Origin: Bacteroidota bacterium | GTDB lineage: Bacteria; Bacteroidota; Bacteroidia; B-17B0; Aurantibacillaceae | Direction: 5' to 3' | NCBI GenBank assembly: GCA_013697245.1 | Contig: JACCXH010000049.1 | Coordinates: 62,001-126,000 of the forward strand | Length of the DNA: 64,000 nt | Part shown: positions 35,573 through 43,427 of the stretch, piece after piece | Layout of the letters: each line of letters opens with the position of its first letter | How positions within the stretch are numbered: position 1 is the first letter of the stretch | Notes under the pieces: model-generated | Databases searched by the model: none | What the model saw: only the letters and a program-made list of their open reading frames with translations | What the model was told of the DNA's origin: nothing | Position numbers and translations under genes: made by a program

Positions 35573-38029
35573 ATGAGGCTTTTTGCTACCATTGTTATTT
35601 TGGTGCTATTCAATTCTTTTGTTTTAGCGCAAGGTAATTTATTGGACAAAAAGATCACACTGGCCATAAACAACAATTCTTTAGAACAGGTATTAACCGA
35701 ACTTATAGCGCAAAGTGGCACCAGGTTTACTTATGGCAATACGATAGATCTTAAACAAAAGATCAATATTAATTTTTCTGAGCTCACCTTTAAAGAAGCG
35801 CTTAACAAAGTTTTTGATCCATTAGAAATTAAATGGGAATTAATTGGAGATCAGATCGCGCTTGCTCCCGGAAAAAAACTAAGTTTTAAAATTTCAGGAA
35901 ATCTAAAAGACTCTGCCAACAAAAGCCCTATTGAATTTGCTACTGTTTATTTAAAAGGCGAAAACTATCATGCTTATACCGATTTTAACGGGAGATTTTA
36001 TTTTGATCATATCCCACCGGGCAAATATGTTTTAGTAATAAATGCTTTTGGTTATAAACTAAGCGAGCGGCTAATTGAAATAACTGATCAGCCTGTTTCT
36101 GTTCCTTTAGAATTAAGTCAGCAGGCCATCATACTTTCTGAAACTATTGTAACGGCCGATAAAATTATTGAGAAAGTATCGGTGAGTGAAATGGAGCTAA
36201 AGCAGGTGCAAATAGAATCTGTAAAAGGGATAACTAACGACCCCATGAAATCGCTTACGGCCCTGCCCGGCGTGCTTACTAAAACAGATCTTTATGGCTC
36301 TTCAGAAATTCATGTAAGAGGTGGTGAATCGTCTGAAAACCTTTTTTTAGTAGACAATATAAAATTACCCTTGCCTTTTCATTTTAGCGGGCAATCTGTT
36401 TTTAATCCCGAGATGCTTGAGAAAGCGGAAGTATTAACCGGTGGTTATGCTGCGAATTATGGCAATGCTATGTCGTCTGTTTTTAATTTAACTACAAAAA
36501 ATGGAAATGCCGAGCGTTGGAGCGGAAATGTTGATCTTAATACTTCTAATCCTTCTTATTTAATACAAGGGCCGCTTAAAAAAAATAAATTGTCTGTTAT
36601 TGTTGGTCTAAGATCGATCTTTAGTGTTTTATCGCCTATCGAAAAAAAAGCAGACCTTACTTCAAAATTTACATATACGCTTAATTATAAAACAAAAATA
36701 AATTTAACCACATTAAATGTTAATGATTACAGCGATACCAGTTTTCAAAAAATTTTGCCAAAAGCAAACGCCTTAAGTAAGATGAACGCGCAAAATTTTC
36801 AGGTGCAAAGTATTATTTCAGATAAAAGTTATAGTAAAACCTCTTTTTTGCATTCAGGCTGGCGTTTAAATATCGATCCTGAAAAATATGGCTATCGCCA
36901 CATCAATTACAACAGTTATGCTTTACGTGAGGACCTTACCTTTTACCCAAAACCAACTACAAAATTTAAAACAGGCTTTGAGGTAAGCCTCGAAGATGAA
37001 AAATCGGACATTGTTGAGTTCTATAAAACAACAGATATTTATCAAACCGATACCACCTCATTGATACAAAGGCGAAAAGTAAATACAATAAATGTTATAT
37101 CATCGGCTTATGCAATTTATGATGCCACTATTTTTAAACGGATAAAAGTAAATGCCGGTTTACGAATAGATCATAATCAACTTGGAAATATATTGGATCT
37201 ATCGCCCCGTGTTACGATGGGTTACGATCTTACCAGCAGCACATTACTTTCGGCCACCTGGGGTTCTTTTAATCAGGCGCCAACCACTTACCAGCTTATT
37301 CAAAATAAAAATTTAAGTTCTAACCATAGCGAGCATACCATTGTTTCTATAAAACAAAAAATTACACCTTTAATATCCGGCAGGGTAGAGGGTTATTATA
37401 AAAAATATACTAACCTGGTAATATTTGATACAGCCTTTGCATACTCTAATAATGGTTATGGCTATTCAAAAGGCATCGAATTATTTTTAATGAAAGAAAC
37501 AGGAAGGGTAAATGGTTGGATCTCTTATTCGATAGCCAAATCAGATAAAAAAAGAAGTCTGCAGGATAAGGTTTACCCTTATTATTTTGATCAAAGACAA
37601 TCCTTAAACATTATCTTAAGTGTTACCGCTAAAGAAAAGAATCGCAAAAGGTTTCTTCCATTCTTATATACGTTTGATTTTAGGTATGCCACCGGCGAGC
37701 CTTACACGCCTATTACCGGGGTAGATTCGGTCGCAGGTAAATATCAATTTACTACCGGCAGCATTAATTCTGCAAGAAATCCCGATTATAATACGTTAAA
37801 CATAAAATTTCAGTGGCATGACAGGGCTATTGGGAAAAAGAAAAAACACATGATGCTGTTTTACCTTAATTTCTGGAACATATATGGTCATTCGAATCTG
37901 GCAGAGCGCTCTTATAGAATTGACCCTATAACCGGATCGGTTTCGGTTACCAACTCTTACCGCAAGTTCTTCGACCTCAATATTGGCTTAAAAATCTGTT
38001 TTAATTACTACAATCCACCAAAAAAGTAG
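35573..38029 (+). CDS. TonB-dependent receptor with STN signalling domain
   Basis: The 818-residue outer-membrane receptor has a signal peptide (1-19). An STN domain (about 27-105, SLEQVLTELIAQSGTRFTYG to FKEALNKVF) contacts FecR. A carboxypeptidase-like domain (about 108-195, KSPIEFATVYLKGENYH, GRFYFDHIPPGKYVLVI) is next, then the plug (about 215-320, GSSEIHVRGGESSENLFLVDNIK), then a barrel ending FFDLNIGLKICFNYYN. No SusD-like gene follows, so a siderophore- or small-ligand-type receptor is as likely as a glycan one. It is the sensor of the sigma system and starts 8 nt after fecR. Confidence 0.93.
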   Translation: MRLFATIVILVLFNSFVLAQGNLLDKKITLAINNNSLEQVLTELIAQSGTRFTYGNTIDLKQKININFSELTFKEALNKVFDPLEIKWELIGDQIALAPGKKLSFKISGNLKDSANKSPIEFATVYLKGENYHAYTDFNGRFYFDHIPPGKYVLVINAFGYKLSERLIEITDQPVSVPLELSQQAIILSETIVTADKIIEKVSVSEMELKQVQIESVKGITNDPMKSLTALPGVLTKTDLYGSSEIHVRGGESSENLFLVDNIKLPLPFHFSGQSVFNPEMLEKAEVLTGGYAANYGNAMSSVFNLTTKNGNAERWSGNVDLNTSNPSYLIQGPLKKNKLSVIVGLRSIFSVLSPIEKKADLTSKFTYTLNYKTKINLTTLNVNDYSDTSFQKILPKANALSKMNAQNFQVQSIISDKSYSKTSFLHSGWRLNIDPEKYGYRHINYNSYALREDLTFYPKPTTKFKTGFEVSLEDEKSDIVEFYKTTDIYQTDTTSLIQRRKVNTINVISSAYAIYDATIFKRIKVNAGLRIDHNQLGNILDLSPRVTMGYDLTSSTLLSATWGSFNQAPTTYQLIQNKNLSSNHSEHTIVSIKQKITPLISGRVEGYYKKYTNLVIFDTAFAYSNNGYGYSKGIELFLMKETGRVNGWISYSIAKSDKKRSLQDKVYPYYFDQRQSLNIILSVTAKEKNRKRFLPFLYTFDFRYATGEPYTPITGVDSVAGKYQFTTGSINSARNPDYNTLNIKFQWHDRAIGKKKKHMMLFYLNFWNIYGHSNLAERSYRIDPITGSVSVTNSYRKFFDLNIGLKICFNYYNPPKK

Positions 38030-38047
38030 TTTTTTTAGTTTAGGGTA

Positions 38048-38076
38048 GGGTATCTTCTTTTTTAACCGACATATAG
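38048..38076 (+). promoter_or_regulatory. Candidate ECF promoter, site 2 (before barrel gene)
   Basis: GGGTA (38048-38052; a second GGGTA lies at 38043-38047), 14-nt spacer, CGACATATAGG (from 38067). Box sequence and spacing match site 1. It lies in the 84-nt gap between the receptor and barrel genes, 38 nt before the ATG. Confidence 0.7.
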
Positions 38077-38113
38077 GTATAAAAGCAAATATTAAACACT
38101 AAAAATACAAATC

Positions 38114-38923
38114 ATGAAAAAAACAATTCTATCACTAGTTATGGGTATGACAAGTTTATGCCTATCGGCCCAGGAAAATAATACCTGGCGCCTTGGAGTA
38201 CAATGGGGCGGCCATGATAACCAGTCAAAATTCAGTGGCGGTTCGCCAAATGCCAATGCGCGTTTTCAGCAGAATGAATTTGGCGGTGGTACATTCAATC
38301 TTATTGCAAGATATGATCTTAATCAACATTGGATGGCAACAACAGGTTTTGGCTTTAATAGCTTCGGTTTTAATTTTTCCTTAGCCGAAAATTATTCTCT
38401 AATAACATTAAAAGATCGGTTTTCTTCGATCCAAACAAGTTATACAGGTGTTGAAATACCTTTTTTGATCTATTATAAATTTAATTTAAATTGTAAAAAT
38501 AACAGATGGCTAATTGGTGGTGGTTTTGCTGCTAATTTTACTGATGGTAAAACAATTTCAAAGAACTTTGTACAAAATAACGATGGCGTTACAAGTTCAA
38601 ATTATTTAAACTCTGTTTCTACTTCAAATAATGGCGGGCATGCCATGTTGCGTTTTGCGGTTGGTCGCGAAAAGGTATTTAAAAGAGGAAGCATGCTTAA
38701 CGCAAGCCTTGTATTTAATGCGGGTTTAGATGAAATAGCCCATGCTACAGTAAACTACACGGTTGATAATCAAAGTTACACACATAGCTTTAGCAATAAA
38801 GGAAATTATGTAGGTTTGCGACTAACTTATTATTTTAGAACGGGTGCTTTTAAATCAAAAACCAAAACGCCAGCAAGAAATGTTAAACAAGCTACACCGA
38901 TAACAGGACCAATAACAAGATAA
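38114..38923 (+). CDS. Outer-membrane beta-barrel protein of ECF cluster
   Basis: The 269-residue product has a signal peptide (1-19, LSAQ) and barrel strands with a repeated Gly-aromatic pattern (FNLIARYDLNQHWMATTGFGFNSFGFNF). It has a C-terminal strand GLRLTYYF and then a charged tail of about 25 residues (FKSKTKTPARNVKQ). That tail is unusual for a barrel end; the frame is intact, so it could be a periplasmic anchor. It is preceded by a candidate ECF promoter and may be a co-regulated partner of the receptor. Confidence 0.7.
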   Translation: MKKTILSLVMGMTSLCLSAQENNTWRLGVQWGGHDNQSKFSGGSPNANARFQQNEFGGGTFNLIARYDLNQHWMATTGFGFNSFGFNFSLAENYSLITLKDRFSSIQTSYTGVEIPFLIYYKFNLNCKNNRWLIGGGFAANFTDGKTISKNFVQNNDGVTSSNYLNSVSTSNNGGHAMLRFAVGREKVFKRGSMLNASLVFNAGLDEIAHATVNYTVDNQSYTHSFSNKGNYVGLRLTYYFRTGAFKSKTKTPARNVKQATPITGPITR

Positions 38924-38949
38924 TTTATAGTTAAATTATTTTTAATCAA

Positions 38950-40263
38950 ATGAAAAACCTTATTTTATTTGTTTTCATCATTTTGAGTTGGAATTTAAAA
39001 TGTCAACCCAATTGGCCACTTACAAAAAGTAATACTACTCTGCAGGTTGCTATTCCTGCAGAGTTTGGTGTACCGGTTGCTCAACCTTTAAGTGTTAATG
39101 GTTGGGAAGATGGAATATTTATTTCCAGAAACGGATTAAATCTTTATTGTATCTATTTACCGGCAGATGCCTTATCGTGGTCGACTAATGGTGCGCCCTG
39201 CGTTTTTGCTCCATATCAAAAAGGCCCTACTTATGGTATGGATCTTACAACTTCTCCAACAACGGTTTGCCCTACTTGGTTACAGGGAGATATACTTATC
39301 TCATCACGAACTTCAACTAACCAGGCTTTCCCTTCATGGACATTATCAAATTTAAGTGGACCAATTTATAGCGAAGGGGCGCCGCAATTTACTATGCTCA
39401 ATTCAACAACATCTGATATTGTTGTTTATACAAGCAATCAACTGCCGCCATATAATGCAGATATTTATTTGATAAAAAATTCTACTGTTAATCCTTCGCT
39501 TACAGGAACAATTTTACCGGCACCTATTACACAAACAACAACGGAAGATAATCCGCACCTTGAAAGATTAAGTGCTAATCAATTGGTTTTGTTTTTTGAT
39601 TCGCCAGATAGAAGCGGAGGGGTAGGCGGCCTGGATATATGGACAGCGCTTAGTAATGACGATGGTCTTACCTGGACTACGCCAATACAAGTAAGTACAA
39701 TTAATACGAATTTAAACGAACACCAACCCCATTTATATAAAGATAATTTTAACCAATGGTGGTTATATTACACCACACCTGATGGATCAGGTAAATATGC
39801 TATTTATCGCGCACAGCAAACTATACCCAATAACTGGAATAGTTGGGGGCCAAAGCAATTGGTAGTAGGCCCCGGAAATTCAGCCGGAATTGGCGAACCA
39901 ACCTTAACTCAAAACGGCGATCTTTCTTTTGTAGTTGTATATCAAGATGCGAATGGAACACCGACAGATAAATTTGATGCAGACCCTTGGTTCCTTCCAC
40001 ATACAACGATCACTTCTATAAGTAAAAATAATTCTTTAGAAGAGATAGGTGCTTATCCAAATCCTGCAACTGAAAGTATTAATTTAAAATTCGTAACTGA
40101 TAATACAGAAACAAGAATACAGATATATAATTATACAGGTAATTTTATTAAGGAATCATCAATCATTAACTCTTCTGTAAATATAAATGATTTGGAAAAA
40201 GGGATTTATTTTTTTAATATAAAAAAAGATGATGGGCATAAAGTAAAATTCATTAAAGAATAA
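38950..40263 (+). CDS. Beta-propeller-type secreted protein, T9SS type A sorting domain
   Basis: The 437-residue product has a signal peptide (1-18) and a repeat region (about 30-350) with propeller-like blades and Asp-box-style turns (DRSGGVGGLDIWTALSNDDGLTW, DGSGKYAIYRA). A T9SS type A sorting domain (about 363-437, IGAYPNPATESINLKF to KVKFIKE) follows. The repeated 'HPHLYK/NPHLERL' and 'PDGSG' features recall glycoside-hydrolase-43/33-like or WD40-like propellers; catalytic acids were not identified. It is 26 nt after the barrel gene, so probably in the same operon. Confidence 0.75.
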   Translation: MKNLILFVFIILSWNLKCQPNWPLTKSNTTLQVAIPAEFGVPVAQPLSVNGWEDGIFISRNGLNLYCIYLPADALSWSTNGAPCVFAPYQKGPTYGMDLTTSPTTVCPTWLQGDILISSRTSTNQAFPSWTLSNLSGPIYSEGAPQFTMLNSTTSDIVVYTSNQLPPYNADIYLIKNSTVNPSLTGTILPAPITQTTTEDNPHLERLSANQLVLFFDSPDRSGGVGGLDIWTALSNDDGLTWTTPIQVSTINTNLNEHQPHLYKDNFNQWWLYYTTPDGSGKYAIYRAQQTIPNNWNSWGPKQLVVGPGNSAGIGEPTLTQNGDLSFVVVYQDANGTPTDKFDADPWFLPHTTITSISKNNSLEEIGAYPNPATESINLKFVTDNTETRIQIYNYTGNFIKESSIINSSVNINDLEKGIYFFNIKKDDGHKVKFIKE

Positions 40264-40274
40264 CTTTGATTATT

Positions 40275-41477
40275 ATGAAATTAAAACTCATTATTGCTAT
40301 TTTGTTTATAAAGTTTTCAGGTTTATTTGGACAGGAGTTTCTTTATTATTGTTCAAGAGCAACTCCAACTACGGCAACCTGGCAGGTGTATAAAAAAAAT
40401 CTTACTACATCTGTAACATATACTATCACGAACGATCCAAATTATAATTATTGGAGGGCAGAGCCATCACCCGATAATTCTAAACTGCTTATTGTGAGAA
40501 GCCCGGCAAACGTTTCGCCAGACCAGGAAAATTATGTGGATTGCGACATTGTAAAATGTAATACTGATGGAACTGGTATGCATGTTATAATTGCGAATAA
40601 TCAATATGGTTGGTACGGCTTTGGTAATCCGCATTTTCATCCCACAGGTAATAGAATTTTATTGATCGCACAGCCAACATCTACTGCTGCATGGAATCTT
40701 TATACTGTAGATACGGCAGGCAATAACCCTCAGCAATTAACTACAACCGGCGGGATCGATGCAAATTGGTCGCCACTTGGTAATAAGGTTGTGTTTGTAA
40801 GTTTAACCGGCCCAAGCCTTTTAAATCTTGAAATATTTAAGGCTAATTATAATTATGCAACTAATCAGGTTTCAAATATTGTGCAATTAACTAACGATAC
40901 AACACGTGACCACGACCCATGTTTCTCTCCTAATGGCGATAAGATAGCTTTTTGTGCGGGTAATGCAAGTTTAACCGATGCAGATATTGTAACTATAGAT
41001 ACTTCGGGTGCAAATAGAACCGGTGTTGTAAATGATAACGGTACACATGGTGGAAATGTAAACTGGGGCACAAATAATAAAATTTATTACCACAGTATTT
41101 ATGTAAGCACATTTACAAATTTTATGGCAGATGATTTTAATTGCGGGACTAATTCTGTTGAAGCGATATTTAACTCTTCATCCATTCATTACCTGCATCC
41201 TTTTTACAGGAACCAGATAACAACAAGCATAAAAAACCTTCAGGAGAAAAAAGGTACAATTTCATGTTTCCCAAATCCGGCATTTAATATTATTAATATA
41301 GTTTTGGAGAATCAGATAAAAGACATTATTCAAATAACAGATTGTTTGGGGCGTATTGTTTCTATGCACGAAATTGATAAAACTACTTCTATTGATCTTG
41401 AGACGCTGCAACCGGGTATTTATTTTCTTGTTTCAAAAACGGATCAGTTTATTCCTCAAAAATTTATTAAAAATTAA
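40275..41477 (+). CDS. PD40/TolB-like propeller protein, T9SS type A sorting domain
   Basis: The product has about 400 residues from ATG 40275; a TTG nine bases upstream (40266) is less likely. The signal peptide ends near GLFG|Q. A TolB-like PD40 propeller covers about 20-310, with the recurrent 'DxxPxFSPNGxKIAF' pattern seen as DHDPCFSPNGDKIAFCAG, EPSPDNSKLLIV, and IDANWSPLGNKVVFVS. The T9SS type A domain is the last 75 residues (SCFPNPAFNIINIVLEN to IPQKFIKN). It starts 11 nt after its neighbour. Likely a surface or secreted binding protein. Confidence 0.8.
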   Translation: MKLKLIIAILFIKFSGLFGQEFLYYCSRATPTTATWQVYKKNLTTSVTYTITNDPNYNYWRAEPSPDNSKLLIVRSPANVSPDQENYVDCDIVKCNTDGTGMHVIIANNQYGWYGFGNPHFHPTGNRILLIAQPTSTAAWNLYTVDTAGNNPQQLTTTGGIDANWSPLGNKVVFVSLTGPSLLNLEIFKANYNYATNQVSNIVQLTNDTTRDHDPCFSPNGDKIAFCAGNASLTDADIVTIDTSGANRTGVVNDNGTHGGNVNWGTNNKIYYHSIYVSTFTNFMADDFNCGTNSVEAIFNSSSIHYLHPFYRNQITTSIKNLQEKKGTISCFPNPAFNIINIVLENQIKDIIQITDCLGRIVSMHEIDKTTSIDLETLQPGIYFLVSKTDQFIPQKFIKN

Positions 41478-41491
41478 TTAATTTTTTTATA

Positions 41492-41518
41492 GGGTATTTA
41501 TAGTGATTTAACGACTAA
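41492..41518 (+). promoter_or_regulatory. Candidate ECF promoter, site 3 (before cargo gene)
   Basis: GGGTA (41492-41496), a 15-nt spacer and CGACTAATA (from 41512). The spacer is 1 nt longer than in sites 1 and 2. It lies within the 58-nt gap before the ATG at 41536. Confidence 0.6.
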
Positions 41519-41535
41519 TAATAAAACCAATAATT

Positions 41536-42867
41536 ATGAGATCAATTTTTTATTTTTTTCTATCTGTAATTGTACTTGTCTTTAATAGCAATGCGCAAAT
41601 TACTCCCGCAAATAATAAAATAAGTGTAGACGTTAGTACACCACCGCAAAACGCAAGTTTTGATTACGATTCCTGTTTTACTATTGGTAAAAATCTGGGG
41701 ATGACGCAAACCGGTATATTTCAGGCTTGGGCAGATATTGAAATAGCGCCAATGAATTACAGTATGACCGTTTTTAATACTATGAATTGGTATTATCCGA
41801 TGCATAATATGGCAATAGATCTAACACTGGCGCCAATTGCCACAAATGTTTTGGAAGTGCCTTCTGATCTTACAACTACAGCATTTAGCAGTACGGTAAT
41901 GATAAACCGTTTTAAACGATTGCTGGATAGTATAAAAGCGCATATTCCAAATGTTACCTTGTCTTCCTTGGTTATTGGTTCTGAACACGATATTTATTTT
42001 GGAAGTAATGCTACCAAATGGTCTGAGTACACCACATTTTATAATGCGGTTTCTGTTTATGCCAAAACACTTTGGCCGGGATTAAAAGTTGCAACAGAAT
42101 TAACGTTTGACGGATTAACCACGCAAAATACATTTGCACAAACGCTCAATACAAATAGCGATTATATTGGCGTTTCATATTATCCTTTAAATTCAAACTT
42201 TACGGTAAAGCCTGTTTCAAGCATTCCAACAGATTTTGCAACGCTAGTAGGCTTATATTCATCAAAGCCTTTGTGTTTTTACCAATATGGATATCCAAGC
42301 AGTACAACCTGTAATAGTTCGAACGCCTTACAAAAACAGTTTATTACACAAACTTTTTTGAGTTGGGATGTTTATCATACAAACATTAAAATGATCGATT
42401 TTACATGGCTTCACGACCTGAGTATGGCGCAGGTAAATTATTTTTCAACGTATTATGGTATCAATAATCCGGTTTTTCTTGAATATATACATACGCTTGG
42501 TTTTAGAGATTGGAATGGGAGTGGATTGGATAAGCCGGCGTTGAATGAATTGCGTTGTCAGGCAAAGGTAAGAGGGTATAATAATTTAACGGTTGCAAAT
42601 TGCGCGGTAACGGTACTTGATAAAAACAAAGTTAACAATTCAGGCGTTTCGGTTTTTCCCAATCCTGCATCTTCATTGCTTAGTATTGAATCGGGACCAC
42701 ACGATTTTAGTAAAATTTTTATTTATGATGTGCTCGGTAATAAAGTAGATGAAATGGATTTTTCCGGTCATATAAATATATCACATTTAAGCAATGGTAT
42801 TTATTTTATACAGCTTTATGATCAGTTGCAAGTAAGATATAGCACAAAAATTGTTGTGAGTAGATAA
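41536..42867 (+). CDS. TIM-barrel-like glycosidase candidate, T9SS type A sorting domain
   Basis: The 443-residue product has a signal peptide (1-21, SNAQ) and a domain of about 320 residues with alternating strand/helix character, such as LVIGSEHDIYFG, GLKVATELTFDG, SDYIGVSYYPLN, KPLCFYQYGYP and MIDFTWLHDLS. This resembles a glycoside hydrolase TIM barrel; E152 in GSEHD and the downstream polar strand ends are candidate catalytic positions, by analogy only. The T9SS domain covers the last 75 residues (VSVFPNPASSLLSIESG to STKIVVSR). It has its own candidate ECF promoter and closes the cluster. Confidence 0.72.
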   Translation: MRSIFYFFLSVIVLVFNSNAQITPANNKISVDVSTPPQNASFDYDSCFTIGKNLGMTQTGIFQAWADIEIAPMNYSMTVFNTMNWYYPMHNMAIDLTLAPIATNVLEVPSDLTTTAFSSTVMINRFKRLLDSIKAHIPNVTLSSLVIGSEHDIYFGSNATKWSEYTTFYNAVSVYAKTLWPGLKVATELTFDGLTTQNTFAQTLNTNSDYIGVSYYPLNSNFTVKPVSSIPTDFATLVGLYSSKPLCFYQYGYPSSTTCNSSNALQKQFITQTFLSWDVYHTNIKMIDFTWLHDLSMAQVNYFSTYYGINNPVFLEYIHTLGFRDWNGSGLDKPALNELRCQAKVRGYNNLTVANCAVTVLDKNKVNNSGVSVFPNPASSLLSIESGPHDFSKIFIYDVLGNKVDEMDFSGHINISHLSNGIYFIQLYDQLQVRYSTKIVVSR

Positions 42868-43016
42868 ATTATTTTTGATGTTTATTTATAGAATCTTCTG
42901 AGGGAACATTTTTTAGCTTTAGTAAGAGTTTATTTTCGTCTTAAGATAAATAATGTAGTTCCACAGGGTTATTAGTGATCACACATTATGAGGGCTTAGT
43001 TGATAATGATTGATCA

Positions 43017-43427
43017 TTAAACAAGAAAATTCTTAAAGTATTTATCAATAATAATCTCCATCTTTTCTTTTGTGAGTGGTTTTGTGATATAATCAGAAAC
43101 AAAATTCCAGGTTTTTGATTTTTCAACATCTATATTATTGATGGATGTTGATAGCATAATAATTATAGCTTTATGTTCTAGCTCTTTTTCTAGCTGATTA
43201 TATTCATCCAGAAATTCCCAGCCGGTCATTACCGGCATATTAATATCTAAAAGGATCAGATCTGACAGAGGTTCAGTTTTTGCCTTAATATATTCTAATG
43301 CTTTTCTGGCAGAATTTTTTACGATTACAGTTTCTGCAAGGTGATTATCGACAATTGCTTTTTCGTGAAAAAAGTTATCATCTTCATCATCGTCTATCAA
43401 CATAATACAATTTAATTTATGGCTCAT
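43017..43427 (-). CDS. Single-domain response regulator
   Basis: The 136-residue receiver protein has acidic pocket D12-D14, phospho-acceptor D61 (LLDINMPVMTG), a Ser/Thr in LSTSI and K in ITKPLTK. There is no output domain, as in Rcp1-like or CheY-like proteins. Its ATG overlaps the stop of the upstream repeat kinase (ATGA), so the two are translationally coupled and form a two-component pair. Confidence 0.92.
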   Translation of the reverse strand: MSHKLNCIMLIDDDEDDNFFHEKAIVDNHLAETVIVKNSARKALEYIKAKTEPLSDLILLDINMPVMTGWEFLDEYNQLEKELEHKAIIIMLSTSINNIDVEKSKTWNFVSDYITKPLTKEKMEIIIDKYFKNFLV

